DNA of 64,000 nt from Chryseobacterium sp. ZHDP1 (GTDB lineage Bacteria > Bacteroidota > Bacteroidia > Flavobacteriales > Weeksellaceae): NCBI RefSeq assembly GCF_018603435.1, contig NZ_CP075682.1, positions 2,170,001 through 2,234,000 on the forward strand, read 5' to 3'. This document shows positions 1 through 8,514 of this stretch, in pieces. Made by a program: the position numbers and the translations under genes. Within the stretch, counting starts at the first letter, position 1; the number at the start of each line of letters is the position of its first letter. The notes beneath the pieces were generated by a model. It was not told the origin of the DNA. It searched no databases and saw only the letters and a list, made by a program, of their open reading frames with translations.

Positions 1-273
1 GTCAGCGAAACCGATACGGAAATTTCGTTCAGCTCCAAAAAGAAAATTCTTCTCCTGAGAGCTTTGGCAGGCGAAAGAAGATTATTAATCCTTGAAGATC
101 CTTTAGACGGAATGAATGATACATTTAAAACTAAAATGACGGAATATCTTTTAAAACTAAAAGAAAAAACCACCATTATCATTGTTTCAGAAGATAAAAA
201 TCTTATTCTGGAAGCCGATCAGCATCTTCAGGTAGAAAACGGAAATGTGAAAAAATTATTTAACAAAAACTAA
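1..273 (+). CDS. ABC transporter ATP-binding C-terminal part (type I secretion), 5' truncated by window
   Basis: The reading frame is open from base 1, so the gene begins outside the window. The visible 90 residues align by pattern with the end of an ABC nucleotide-binding domain: a signature-like helix, a Walker B strand (LLILEDPLDG) and the last strand with a VENGNV turn. Five bases separate it from an HlyD-type adaptor gene, and a TolC gene follows, so it is probably the inner membrane transporter of a type I secretion or peptide export system. Odd points seen directly: the LSGGQ signature reads SFSSKKK, the Walker B Asp-Glu pair is reversed to Glu-Asp, and the H-loop histidine position holds Glu (VSEDK). 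This suggests a weakly active or inactive ATP site, perhaps one half of an asymmetric transporter. The membrane or peptidase domains cannot be seen. Confidence 0.75.
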   Translation, partial: VSETDTEISFSSKKKILLLRALAGERRLLILEDPLDGMNDTFKTKMTEYLLKLKEKTTIIIVSEDKNLILEADQHLQVENGNVKKLFNKN

Positions 274-278
274 AAGAG

Positions 279-1595
279 ATGGAACTGAAGTCAGTCAATA
301 AAATATACCACATCCACAGAAAATCAAGGGTTAAAAGATGGTTTCTTTTCATCCTGATTGGCGGAATTATCACTCTGTTTCTGCCATGGACACAAAATAT
401 CAAGGTAATGGGAAACGTAAGTACGCTTTATCAGGAACAGCGTCCGCAACAGCTCAATTCTCCGATTCCCGGAAGAATCATCAAATGGTATGTGAAAAAC
501 GGCGATTATGTAAAAAAAGGTGATACTTTGCTTCAGCTTTCCGAAGTCAAAGAAGATTATCTGGATCCGCTTTTGGTGAAAAGAACCGAAATGCAGGTAG
601 AAGCCAAAAAAGGAGTTAGAGACTATTACGAAGCCAAAGTTGGAACCACCAATAGTCAGTTGCAGGCTTTAAATTCTGCCAGAGATTTAAAATTGAGTCA
701 GCTTAAAGTGAAGATCAGTCAGCTCAATAATAAAGTAGCAGGAGAAGAAGCCGAACTGGAAGCAGTAAAAAACGAGCTGAGAATGAGTTCCGACCAATAC
801 GAAAGACAGAAGAAAATGTATGATGAAGGTTTGGTTTCGCTCACGCAATTTCAGCAGAGAAGTGTTTCTTATCAGAATGCTTTAGCTAAAAAAACGGCAA
901 CTGAAAATAAACTGGCGCAAACCCGACAGGAAATTGTGAATGTAAGCATCGAACAAAATGCTACCATTCAGGATTATAATGAGAAACTGAGCAAAACGGA
1001 AGGCGACCGTTTCCAAAGTATGGGACAGATCGAGGGAAGTGATGGCGATATTGCCAAACTCGAAAATCAGGTTGCCAATTACAAAGCAAGACAAGGTTTG
1101 TATTTCGTGATCGCTTCTCAGGACGGACAGGTTGTGCAGATCAATAAAGCCGGAATCGGGGAAATCCTCAAAGATGGTGAAAGCATCGGAATTATTGTTC
1201 CGGAAAAAGTAGATTACGCCGTAGAAATTTACATTAAACCTGTCGATTTGCCTCTGGTAAAAGAAGGACAGCGTGTAATGTGTATTTTTGATGGTTTTCC
1301 GGCGATTGTCTTTTCAGGATGGCCGAATTCCAGCTATGGAACTTTTGCAGGAAAAGTAATTGCAGTAGAAAACAACATCAGCGCCAACGGAATGTTCAAA
1401 GCTTTGGTGATTCAGGATAAAAATGAAAAACAGTGGCCTCCGAAAATTAAAATGGGAACCGGAGTTCAGGGAATTGCGATTCTTAATGACGTTCCGGTCT
1501 GGTACGAATTATGGCGAAACATCAACGGTTTCCCGCCGGATTATTATGAAGTAAAAAACGAAAAATCTGCAAAAGATGAAAAGTCTAAAAAATAA
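279..1595 (+). CDS. HlyD family secretion adaptor (membrane fusion protein)
   Basis: A 438-residue periplasmic adaptor that would link the inner membrane ABC exporter to a TolC channel. There is a short basic cytoplasmic N-terminus, one membrane segment at about residues 21-38, then the first half of a biotinyl-lipoyl-like hairpin (residues about 58-90, with SPIPGRI and KNGDYVKKGD). A long charged coiled-coil hairpin covers about 100-255. The second lipoyl half (IASQDGQVVQINKAG) and a beta-barrel region follow. The C-terminus is a Lys/Glu-rich tail. Length and order match HlyD/EmrA-type adaptors. It starts 5 bases after the ABC gene stop, so the two are an operon. The substrate cannot be told from the sequence. 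Confidence 0.88.
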   Translation: MELKSVNKIYHIHRKSRVKRWFLFILIGGIITLFLPWTQNIKVMGNVSTLYQEQRPQQLNSPIPGRIIKWYVKNGDYVKKGDTLLQLSEVKEDYLDPLLVKRTEMQVEAKKGVRDYYEAKVGTTNSQLQALNSARDLKLSQLKVKISQLNNKVAGEEAELEAVKNELRMSSDQYERQKKMYDEGLVSLTQFQQRSVSYQNALAKKTATENKLAQTRQEIVNVSIEQNATIQDYNEKLSKTEGDRFQSMGQIEGSDGDIAKLENQVANYKARQGLYFVIASQDGQVVQINKAGIGEILKDGESIGIIVPEKVDYAVEIYIKPVDLPLVKEGQRVMCIFDGFPAIVFSGWPNSSYGTFAGKVIAVENNISANGMFKALVIQDKNEKQWPPKIKMGTGVQGIAILNDVPVWYELWRNINGFPPDYYEVKNEKSAKDEKSKK

Positions 1596-1636
1596 TCTGA
1601 CTTATCGTTACAGGCAATATTCAGAAATCAATAAAT

Positions 1637-1820
1637 GGAGTTTATACAAGTTATTATTTTTTATCAATAGCGTCGGGCTTTAGCCCGATATCAACAGGGG
1701 CGTTTAACACAGGCTTTAGCCGAAATTTAAAACAGGCTTTAGCTAAAGCCAACTAAATTGCTCTATTTGTGAATGGGTTAAAGCCCAATCCTATCGATAA
1801 TTTAATTTGTATAAACTCTA
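1637..1820. repeat. Palindromic intergenic repeat with terminal inverted repeats (MITE-like)
   Basis: The segment begins GGAGTTTATACAA and ends TTGTATAAACTCT, which are inverted copies. Just inside are CGGGCTTTAGCCCG and GGGTTAAAGCCC, and the middle holds two copies of a CAGGCTTTAGC unit. It is non-coding, and lies between the hlyD and tolC genes. I recall similar elements scattered between genes in Chryseobacterium genomes, but copy number cannot be tested here. Confidence 0.6.
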
Positions 1821-1847
1821 ACAGTAGAGGCAGTTTAGTTCATAGAT

Positions 1848-1938
1848 CCTTCGACAAGCTCAGGATGACATTTCTGATACTAACTGATTTATTTAAATAC
1901 TGTCAGGCTGAGTTTAGTTCATCCTGAGCCTAACGAAG
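1848..1938. repeat. Imperfect inverted repeat in the hlyD-tolC gap
   Basis: The left arm CCTTCGACAAGCTCAGGATGA (1848-1868) faces a right arm (1919-1938) whose complement reads CTTCGTTAGGCTCAGGATGA, differing only in the centre. The spacer is about 50 bases. A short direct repeat, GTTTAGTTCAT, sits next to both arms. Non-coding, and distinct from the element just upstream. Confidence 0.55.
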
Positions 1939-2047
1939 AAAAGCCTTTTTTATTAAAAATAAAATTAAAAAACAACGCAAAACTCATAATAAAACTTTGT
2001 TTATGAATTACTTACAATTTATTTTTGAGTATTTTTTCCACAATACT

Positions 2048-2130
2048 GGTGCAGCACGACCTGAGTGGAGCTCTTTTGTGAGGAGGAACGACGAGCAAAA
2101 AGCGGGAACGGAGGGCGGAATAGCTGTCCA
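2048..2130. repeat. GC-rich intergenic repeat unit abutting the tolC start
   Basis: This stretch of about 80 bases is far richer in G and C than its surroundings and has no reading frame resembling a protein. It contains GCAGCACGACCTGAG, GAGGAGGAACGACGAG and GGGAACGGAGGGCGGAATAGC. It ends only 13 bases before the chosen tolC start codon, so it lies in the 5' leader. I recognise the wording as that of dispersed flavobacterial intergenic repeats, from memory only. Confidence 0.5.
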
Positions 2131-2143
2131 AATAAATAGAAAT

Positions 2144-3556
2144 ATGAATGTTGCTTATGCTAAAAAAATAGTTACCACACTTCTCATTCTGTTGTGTGTT
2201 CAGTTTTCGTTTGCGCAGGATTCTCTGAAACTTTCGCATCAGGAATTTCTGAATATAGTCAAAAATTATCATCCGTTAGCTTTTAAATATCAGCTTCAGA
2301 ATAAAATTGCCAATGCTGAAATTACCAAGGCGAGAGGAAATTTTGATCCGGTACTCGCAGGAAAACTGGGGGAGAAAAATATTGACGGAACAAAATATTA
2401 CGAACAGCGAAATGTAGAACTCGGCATTCCGACTTGGTACGGAATTGATATTACCGGAAGTTACAATTATCTGGATGGCGAAAAATTGAACAGCAGCGAA
2501 ACGAAAGGAGGTTTATACCAATTCGGAGTTACGATTCCTTTGGCAAAAAATCTTCTGTATGATAAAAGAAGAGCCATGCTGAATCAGGCAAAATTCGGAT
2601 TGAAAATGACGGAAGCCGAACAGACTGTTCTCACCAATGAACTTCTTCTGGATGCCGAAAATACGTATTGGGAATGGGTTAAAAACTATGAAATCTACAA
2701 ATTGCAGAAATCTGCGGTAGAAATTAATCGAAAAAGACTCGAACTTACCAAAAAAACGTACGATTTTGGAGAAAGACCGGCAATTGATACAGTGGAAGCC
2801 GCTTCACAATTGCAGAGTTTTGAGCTTCAGGAAAGAGACGCTTATTTAAGTTTTGTGAAAAGTACGCAGGAACTTCAGATGTACCTCTGGAAAGAAAATC
2901 AGGAGTTTTATGAAATTTCAAAGCTTATTTTTCCGTCTTCGAATCTTGACGAGCATTCCGGATATTCCGATTATGAATTTCTGGTACAGAATTTAGAATC
3001 GAAACAGCTACAGAATCACGCTTCACTGGAATATTATTTTCAGAAGCAGAATATCCTCGAAAGTGAAAAAAGGCTGAAATGGCAAAGCTTCCTTCCAAAA
3101 CTGGATTTCACATATAATTTTTTTAATAAAGAAAATTACCGTGCCGATTTTCTTCCTTTGTTTGATAATAATTTCCAATACGGACTGAAACTGGAGATTC
3201 CCGTATTTCAAAGACAGGCAAGAGCAGATTATGAAATTGCCAAGCTGAAGATTTCTCAAAACCAACAGGATTCTCAGCTTAAAACCCGTGAACTGAGCAC
3301 AAAAATTGAAACCTATAAAAATGAAGTGAATAATTATTTCACCCAGATTGATATTTCCACCAAGAATCTGAATAATTACCAAAGACTTCTGAATGCGGAG
3401 GAAACGAGGTTCAACAATGGTGAAAGTTCTTTGTTCCTGATCAATTCCAGAGAAAATAAATTATTGGATGCACGGGAAAAAAATATCGAACTAAAAGCTA
3501 AATTCCTGAAAAGCTACAATAAGCTGAAATGGCTGAATGAAAATTTTTTGAGGTAA
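2144..3556 (+). CDS. TolC family outer membrane efflux/secretion channel
   Basis: A 470-residue TolC-like protein, the outer membrane exit duct for the ABC-HlyD system upstream. I chose ATG 2144 because it gives a clean signal peptide (MNVAYAKK, then a hydrophobic run ending FSFAQ at residue 25). The frame stays open upstream to about 1997, but that part translates the GC-rich repeat and is unlikely to be coding. The mature protein shows the two-fold pattern of long amphipathic helices of outer membrane efflux proteins (helices at about 180-260 and 380-460) with intervening beta strands (ITGSYNYL, YGLKLEIPVF). The 548-base gap from hlyD contains repeats, so it may have its own promoter. A strong terminator follows. 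Confidence 0.85.
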   Translation: MNVAYAKKIVTTLLILLCVQFSFAQDSLKLSHQEFLNIVKNYHPLAFKYQLQNKIANAEITKARGNFDPVLAGKLGEKNIDGTKYYEQRNVELGIPTWYGIDITGSYNYLDGEKLNSSETKGGLYQFGVTIPLAKNLLYDKRRAMLNQAKFGLKMTEAEQTVLTNELLLDAENTYWEWVKNYEIYKLQKSAVEINRKRLELTKKTYDFGERPAIDTVEAASQLQSFELQERDAYLSFVKSTQELQMYLWKENQEFYEISKLIFPSSNLDEHSGYSDYEFLVQNLESKQLQNHASLEYYFQKQNILESEKRLKWQSFLPKLDFTYNFFNKENYRADFLPLFDNNFQYGLKLEIPVFQRQARADYEIAKLKISQNQQDSQLKTRELSTKIETYKNEVNNYFTQIDISTKNLNNYQRLLNAEETRFNNGESSLFLINSRENKLLDAREKNIELKAKFLKSYNKLKWLNENFLR

Positions 3557-3558
3557 TA

Positions 3559-3592
3559 AAAAAAGGAATTCTGAACGCAGAATTCCTTTTTT
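3559..3592 (+). terminator. Rho-independent terminator of tolC
   Basis: Hairpin AAAAGGAATTCTG-AACG-CAGAATTCCTTTT followed by T residues, starting 2 bases after the tolC stop codon. Confidence 0.85.
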
Positions 3593-3859
3593 AATTTATT
3601 TTAAGATAAAATAACTTCTATGTTTTGATTGATTGTGTTTATTAATTTGCCGCAAAGGGATACAAAAAAATTTCATTTTTTGGAATGATTTTAAGAAAAA
3701 CAAAGGCACTTCGTTTAGTAATGAAATACAAAGTTTTGTATTTCTTTGATAAGTTTTACGCCTTCGTTTAACTTAAATATCTGAAAAATGAAGAATTAGA
3801 CCCCCTTGTCTAACCTTGCGATTCATTAAATTTTATCTCAAACTGAAGTTTCTTTATTT
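3593..3859. other. Intergenic region with no gene, possible decayed repeat
   Basis: No coding frame is seen. Phrases such as GCCGCAAAGGGATACAAA, AAACAAAGGCACTTCG and TTTACGCCTTCG resemble the decayed 'cgcaaaggcacaaag' type of intergenic sequence known from flavobacteria, and a related-looking stretch occurs at 23994-24150. A weak hairpin TTAGAC/GTCTAA (3796-3813) could end the minus-strand DUF423 gene. Confidence 0.35.
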
Positions 3860-4246
3860 TTAAGCTTTCATCTTCACGAAGTAAAAGATCAGCAAAGCCC
3901 AGCTCAGAATCATCAGTAATCCTCCAAGCGGAGTAATCGGTCCGAGAAATTTCAGGTTCATCCCGAAATAATCCTGCATACTCAATCCGTAAATACTGAA
4001 TGAGAAAAGCATCGTTCCGAAAATCATAAACCACGAAATCCAGTTCTCTGTTTTGGTTTCAAATTTTAAAATGTAGCCTGCAATTAAAAGAAAAAATGCA
4101 GCATACATTTGATATCTCACGCCTGTTTCAAAACTTTCCAGCCTTTCCACAGACAATATTTTCTTTAAAGCGTGTGCTCCGAAAGCGCCTAAAATTACAG
4201 ATAACATTCCGTAAGCAGCACCAAAAATTAATGTTATTGTTTTCAT
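3860..4246 (-). CDS. DUF423 / TMEM256-YgdD family small membrane protein
   Basis: A 128-residue, very hydrophobic protein with four predicted membrane segments. The N-terminus carries the family pattern GxxxGMLSVILGAFGAHALKK, followed by a short charged loop and a region beginning FETGVRYQMYAAF. These are hallmark DUF423 features. The cellular role of the family is not established. I prefer the start MKTITL at 4246; an in-frame ATG five codons upstream (4261) adds only MKLNK and is possible. It stands alone on the minus strand. Confidence 0.85.
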   Translation of the reverse strand: MKTITLIFGAAYGMLSVILGAFGAHALKKILSVERLESFETGVRYQMYAAFFLLIAGYILKFETKTENWISWFMIFGTMLFSFSIYGLSMQDYFGMNLKFLGPITPLGGLLMILSWALLIFYFVKMKA

Positions 4247-4377
4247 TTTATTTAATTTCAAATTAGTAATTACGAATATAGACTTTGCTGTTTTGCAATT
4301 ACTTTAATTTTATTTTTTTGAATATATTGATACAAAATTTATAAAGTAAAGTTTGAATTGTCTAAAAAATGTTTTTA

Positions 4378-5226
4378 TTAAAATTTCGCTTCAAACCCTT
4401 TCTTTAAGGCATTTAGCTCTGGTTCGGTTAGCTTTTTACTATTAATCTGCTCCCAAATATTTTGAGCTTTCGAAAAATCTTTTATTCCGATTTTTCTTAC
4501 AGAAGCTCCCCACATTAAAATTGAAAAGTCTTTTTTGTTGTACATAACTCCATCAAAAGCTATAAATGCTCCTTCATGCTTTTCAACTCTACTTTTAAAA
4601 TCAAGTTTTCCTCCTTCTTTTGATTCGGTTCTGATATATTCTTCTACATTATTTTTTTCTGTATTTTTTTCATTCTCAATTTCTGCTAAAACATTTTTCT
4701 TTAATTCTGCAATAATTTTATCATACTGAAGTACCTCAAAATCCATATTATTAAATTTCAAAACGTTCTTGCTAATTTCGGCTTTTGAATTTTTGAGATT
4801 CAAAATTTCATTTGCTCGATGTTCGGTAATTTTTCCTTTCAATTGAGATGGAATTTGAAAACTTAAATCTTTACTTGGAATCACTACATTATAAAAAAAA
4901 GAATCATCTTCAGTTTTAGGGATCAGGATTGCCATCCCAAGAACATTTCCTTTATCAACAATCATAAAAAAATATGATGGCAATTTGGTTGAAAAATTTA
5001 TATAGTCTTCCGAAGTTGGTTTTTCATTAATAAAAACAGAAGAAGATTTATTTTCTATATTATTTTCTATTGTATAATAATTTGAAATGATTTCAACATT
5101 TTCAAATTTAATATCTTCAATTTTTAAACTGTTAAAAACAGGATTTCCATTTTTATCGGTTTGTGAAAATAATTTAGGACTTACTAAAAAAAGTAAAATT
5201 GCAATTAGTGATACAATTTTTTTCAT
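4378..5226 (-). CDS. Unknown exported protein
   Basis: A 282-residue protein that I do not recognise. It starts MKKIVSLIAILLFLVSPKLFSQ, a typical flavobacterial signal peptide with predicted cleavage after Ala/Ser-Gln at about residue 22. The mature part is Lys/Glu/Asn-rich with alternating beta-strand-like segments and a strongly charged stretch (KNVLAEIENEKNTEKNNVEE) near residue 180. There is no membrane segment after the signal and no lipobox, so it is probably periplasmic. Its base composition is more AT-rich than the adjacent HMG-CoA reductase gene. It stands alone, with no operon partner to suggest a role. Confidence 0.7.
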   Translation of the reverse strand: MKKIVSLIAILLFLVSPKLFSQTDKNGNPVFNSLKIEDIKFENVEIISNYYTIENNIENKSSSVFINEKPTSEDYINFSTKLPSYFFMIVDKGNVLGMAILIPKTEDDSFFYNVVIPSKDLSFQIPSQLKGKITEHRANEILNLKNSKAEISKNVLKFNNMDFEVLQYDKIIAELKKNVLAEIENEKNTEKNNVEEYIRTESKEGGKLDFKSRVEKHEGAFIAFDGVMYNKKDFSILMWGASVRKIGIKDFSKAQNIWEQINSKKLTEPELNALKKGFEAKF

Positions 5227-5290
5227 TGATGATTTTTATTATTTCTGATAACAAACCAATATAAATTAAATATTAAAAGCGTGGCTAAAC

Positions 5291-6619
5291 TCACTTGTTT
5301 CTCAACTTCTCCAATTCCGCAATCACCTCATGATGACTCACTGTTTTATCTTTAAAATACGTCACAAAATATTGCTTTTCCTCTTCAGTTGCATTAAACT
5401 GATTCAGAATATTGAAAAGATGCATTTTCATATGCCCTTTCTGAATTCCAGTCGTCACCAAAGATCGTAACGCTCCAAAATTCTGAGCTAATCCGGAAAC
5501 CGCCAAAATACTCATCAGTTCCTGAGCAGAAGGTTTTCCAAGAAGTGCCAAAGAGAACTTTACCAAAGGGTGAAGATTCGTTAAACCACCAACAACACCA
5601 ACAGAAATCGGAAGATCAATCCAGAATCTGAAAATTCCGTTGTCTGTTGTACAATGTGTGAGAGAAGAATATCTTCCGTTTCTCGCTGCGTATGCGTGAG
5701 CACAGGCTTCTGTTGCACGGAAATCGTTTCCTGTTGCAATTACAACCGCATCTACTCCATTCATAATTCCTTTATTGTGAGTGGTCGCACGGAAAGGCTC
5801 AATTTCAGCAATCGTTACTGCCTGTTTGAATTTCCATGCAAATTCTTCATTGGAAATTCCGCTGTCGTCTTTCAGATCTTCAATTTTGCAGGAAACCTCA
5901 GCTCTTACGATACAATCCGGAGTAAAATTGGACAGAATATTCATTACGATCTGCAGAGAATTCTTTTCTTCCTGAGAAAAATCTTCGCTTACCGCAACTT
6001 CCTGCTTCAGAGTTTTACCAAACTGTTCCAGACAGGAATTGATGAAGTTCGCGCCCATCGAATCTACTGTATCGAAACTTGCTTTCAACTGATAATAATT
6101 GGGCATTTCGGACGTTTTATCGACGAGTTTGATGTCTAAAATTCCACCACCGCGCTTTCTCATATTCGCTGTGATGTCTTCCGTAGCTTCCAGTAATTTT
6201 TTCTTCAGTTTAAAATTAAAAAAATGAAGCAGTTTATGAGATTCAACATTAAAAATAAAGTGGGTATGCCCCAGTTTTTCGTTGTTGATGATCGTTGTTT
6301 TAAAACCACCTTTATCAATCCAGAATTTTGCTGCCTTTGAAGCTGCCGCTACTACAGAACTTTCTTCCACTGCCATCGGAAGCGCAAACAGTTTTCCATC
6401 GATGAGGAAATTCGGAGCAATTCCGTAAGGCATATAGAAATTGGAAATAGTATTTTCAGAAAATTCGTCGTGAAGTTTCTGCAAATCAGCATTTTCGTTC
6501 CAGTATTGGTTTAATATATTTTGATATTCTTCGTTTCCTTCAAGATACTCGTTTACGAGCCAGTCGATTTTCCCCTGCTTTGTTAATTTGGAAAAACCTT
6601 CAACGGGTTTATGATTCAT
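5291..6619 (-). CDS. mvaA: Hydroxymethylglutaryl-CoA reductase, class II
   Basis: 442 residues. HMG-CoA reductase interconverts HMG-CoA and mevalonate, the committed step of the mevalonate route to isoprenoids. Features seen: the catalytic Glu in MAVEESSVVAAASKAAKFW (residues 82-100), the catalytic Lys283 and Asp290 in HNKGIMNGVDAVVIATGND, and a C-terminal His in KGHMKMHLFNI, all typical of class II bacterial enzymes. The N-terminus lacks membrane anchors, so it is cytosolic. It is commonly annotated 'degradative' from similarity to the Pseudomonas mevalonii enzyme. Flavobacteria generally use the mevalonate pathway, so a biosynthetic role is more likely here (inference). No other pathway genes are in the window. 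Confidence 0.93.
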   Translation of the reverse strand: MNHKPVEGFSKLTKQGKIDWLVNEYLEGNEEYQNILNQYWNENADLQKLHDEFSENTISNFYMPYGIAPNFLIDGKLFALPMAVEESSVVAAASKAAKFWIDKGGFKTTIINNEKLGHTHFIFNVESHKLLHFFNFKLKKKLLEATEDITANMRKRGGGILDIKLVDKTSEMPNYYQLKASFDTVDSMGANFINSCLEQFGKTLKQEVAVSEDFSQEEKNSLQIVMNILSNFTPDCIVRAEVSCKIEDLKDDSGISNEEFAWKFKQAVTIAEIEPFRATTHNKGIMNGVDAVVIATGNDFRATEACAHAYAARNGRYSSLTHCTTDNGIFRFWIDLPISVGVVGGLTNLHPLVKFSLALLGKPSAQELMSILAVSGLAQNFGALRSLVTTGIQKGHMKMHLFNILNQFNATEEEKQYFVTYFKDKTVSHHEVIAELEKLRNK

Positions 6620-6916
6620 AACATAAATTTAATGAGCGTAAATATACTAAATTTGTCACTTTAAACTGTTGATAACTTCTATCAAAAAAGATTGACATTT
6701 ATCAATTTTGGAATTAAATTTGACTAGAAAATATAAAATTTTAAATCTAATTAAGTTTATTTTTTTAAACACTTAAGTCACATTAGAATTAAATTAAATG
6801 AACTAAAAAATAAGATACATCAGTTTTAAAAAATCAAAGACTTTTATCATCTGAATATTTTCTTGAAATTTAATGTGATTTATGGATAATAGAAATCAGT
6901 AAAAAAAGAATGCGAA
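6620..6916. other. Divergent intergenic region between mvaA and the radical SAM gene
   Basis: AT-rich, about 297 bases, no coding frame. It must hold the promoters of two divergent genes. I see no element matching the full TTG-N19-TAnnTTTG consensus and no stable hairpin. Confidence 0.4.
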
Positions 6917-8176
6917 ATGAATTTTGACCGCCTGAAAGAAAAACTTGAGATCCTTGCCGATGCAGCGAAATATGATGTTTCCTGCTCATCAAGCGGTGGT
7001 TCGAGAAAGAATAAAAAAGGTGCTTTGGGAGACAGCTCCGCAAGCGGAATCTGCCATACTTATACGGAAGACGGACGATGTGTTTCTCTTCTCAAAATTC
7101 TATTAACCAATCATTGCATTTACGATTGCGCCTACTGTGTTTCCAGAAGTTCAAATGATATTAAAAGAGCTGCTTTTACTGTGGAGGAAGTGGTAGATTT
7201 AACGATTAATTTTTACCGCAGAAATTATATTGAAGGGTTGTTCTTAAGCTCAGGAATTTTTAAAAATGCGGATACGACCATGGAACGTCTGGTTCGTGTG
7301 GCGAAAAAATTGCGTCTGGAAGAAAATTTCAACGGTTACATTCATTTAAAATCGATTCCGGGAGCAAGTGATGAACTGATGCAGGAAGCCGCTTTGTACG
7401 CCGACCGTTTATCCGTCAACCTTGAAATCCCAACCGAAAGCGGACTGAAACTTCTGGCTCCTGAAAAGAACAGACAGGATATGCTTAACCCGATGAAATA
7501 TATTCAGAACGGAATTGCACAATATAAAGATGAGAAAAAACTGTTCAGGAAAACGCCAAAATTTGCTCCTGCAGGACAATCTACACAAATGATTGTCGGT
7601 GCTACGAATGAAAATGATTTACAGATCATTAAAGTTGCCGATCATTTTTATAAAAATTTCAGACTGAAAAGAGTGTATTATTCCGGTTATGTTCCTGTTT
7701 TAGAAGATAAAAGATTACCTGCTCTTACGACTGAAGTTCCGATGCTTCGTGAAAACCGTTTGTATCAGTCGGATTGGCTGATGCGTTTTTATGGTTTTAA
7801 AGCTGAAGAAATACTGGATCCGAATATGCCGTTTTTAGATCTTGAAGTAGATCCCAAATTAAGCTGGGCTCTGCGACATTTAGATCAGTTTCCTGTTAAT
7901 CTTCAAACTGCGGATTATCAGATGATTTTGAGAATTCCGGGAATTGGAGTAAAAACAGCACAGAAAATTGTAAGCGCAAGACGATTTCAGGTTCTGAATA
8001 TGGATCATCTTAAAAAGTTGGGAGCTGCAGTAAACCGCGCCAAATATTTCATTGATTTTAACGCAGGAAACGCCTTTTTAAAATATCTGACAAATCAAAA
8101 TCTTAAGAAATTGCTGATTGGCGGAAGTTCTTCGAAATTTCATAATCAGTTTTCGCAACAGTTGACGTTGTTTTAA
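6917..8176 (+). CDS. Putative DNA modification/repair radical SAM protein (rSAM_link_UDG type)
   Basis: 419 residues. The radical-SAM Cys-x3-Cys-x2-Cys motif is at C67, C71 and C74 (NHCIYDCAYCV). The N-terminal region has the family-typical SCSSSGGSRKNKKG and ICHTYTEDGRC. Near the C-terminus is a helix-hairpin-helix DNA-binding motif, RIPGIGVKTAQKIVSARRF, at about 334-353. This combination identifies the family that occurs next to a partner with or without a uracil-DNA-glycosylase-like domain (TIGR03916 in my memory). Its reaction is unknown. The partner gene is at 8894, but here a toxin-antitoxin module lies between the two. Confidence 0.88.
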   Translation: MNFDRLKEKLEILADAAKYDVSCSSSGGSRKNKKGALGDSSASGICHTYTEDGRCVSLLKILLTNHCIYDCAYCVSRSSNDIKRAAFTVEEVVDLTINFYRRNYIEGLFLSSGIFKNADTTMERLVRVAKKLRLEENFNGYIHLKSIPGASDELMQEAALYADRLSVNLEIPTESGLKLLAPEKNRQDMLNPMKYIQNGIAQYKDEKKLFRKTPKFAPAGQSTQMIVGATNENDLQIIKVADHFYKNFRLKRVYYSGYVPVLEDKRLPALTTEVPMLRENRLYQSDWLMRFYGFKAEEILDPNMPFLDLEVDPKLSWALRHLDQFPVNLQTADYQMILRIPGIGVKTAQKIVSARRFQVLNMDHLKKLGAAVNRAKYFIDFNAGNAFLKYLTNQNLKKLLIGGSSSKFHNQFSQQLTLF

Positions 8177-8235
8177 ATTCACTCCTTTGATCTTATCTTA
8201 AATCGCAGAAAATAATTCCCAATGTCCATATTTGC

Positions 8236-8243
8236 TAAATTTG
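8236..8243 (+). promoter_or_regulatory. TAnnTTTG -7 box upstream of parD-like gene
   Basis: TAAATTTG, 34 bases before the antitoxin start. Matches the Bacteroidota -7 consensus, but no good -33 TTG at the expected spacing was found. Confidence 0.4.
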
Positions 8244-8277
8244 GATATTATATATAACTTCGAAGAAAGAATTTATT

Positions 8278-8514
8278 ATGAATGTCAGTTTCACAAAAAA
8301 GCAGGAAGAATATATTTCAAAACAAATAGAATCCGGTGATTTTCAGAATGCCAGTGAAGTTGTGCGTGATGCATTGCGGCTTCATGAGGTTTACCGGCAC
8401 CGTGTAATTCAGGATTTAAAAGCTGAAATAGAAAAAGGCTGGAATGATGTTGAAAGCTCTCGTTCTGTAAAGAATATTATTCAGGCTAAAAAGAACAGAA
8501 TCAGCAATGTCTGA
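8278..8514 (+). CDS. ParD-like ribbon-helix-helix antitoxin
   Basis: 78 residues. The N-terminal strand MNVSFTKKQEEYI, followed by QNASEVVRDALRLHE, is the ribbon-helix-helix DNA-binding fold of ParD/CopG-type antitoxins, and the charged C-terminal tail would wrap the toxin. It overlaps the toxin start by 8 bases, implying coupled translation. By family analogy it neutralises the toxin and autorepresses the operon. A TAnnTTTG box (TAAATTTG, 8236-8243) lies upstream. The module is placed between two genes that are normally partners. Confidence 0.85.
   Translation: MNVSFTKKQEEYISKQIESGDFQNASEVVRDALRLHEVYRHRVIQDLKAEIEKGWNDVESSRSVKNIIQAKKNRISNV

Noticed and set aside
1997-2143. Longer tolC reading frame from 1997
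   Set aside because: It translates the GC-rich repeat and lacks a signal peptide at its start. ATG 2144 gives a clean one.
5654-6139. Plus-strand open frame opposite mvaA
   Set aside because: It is Cys/Phe-rich with no recognisable domain, antisense to a complete enzyme.
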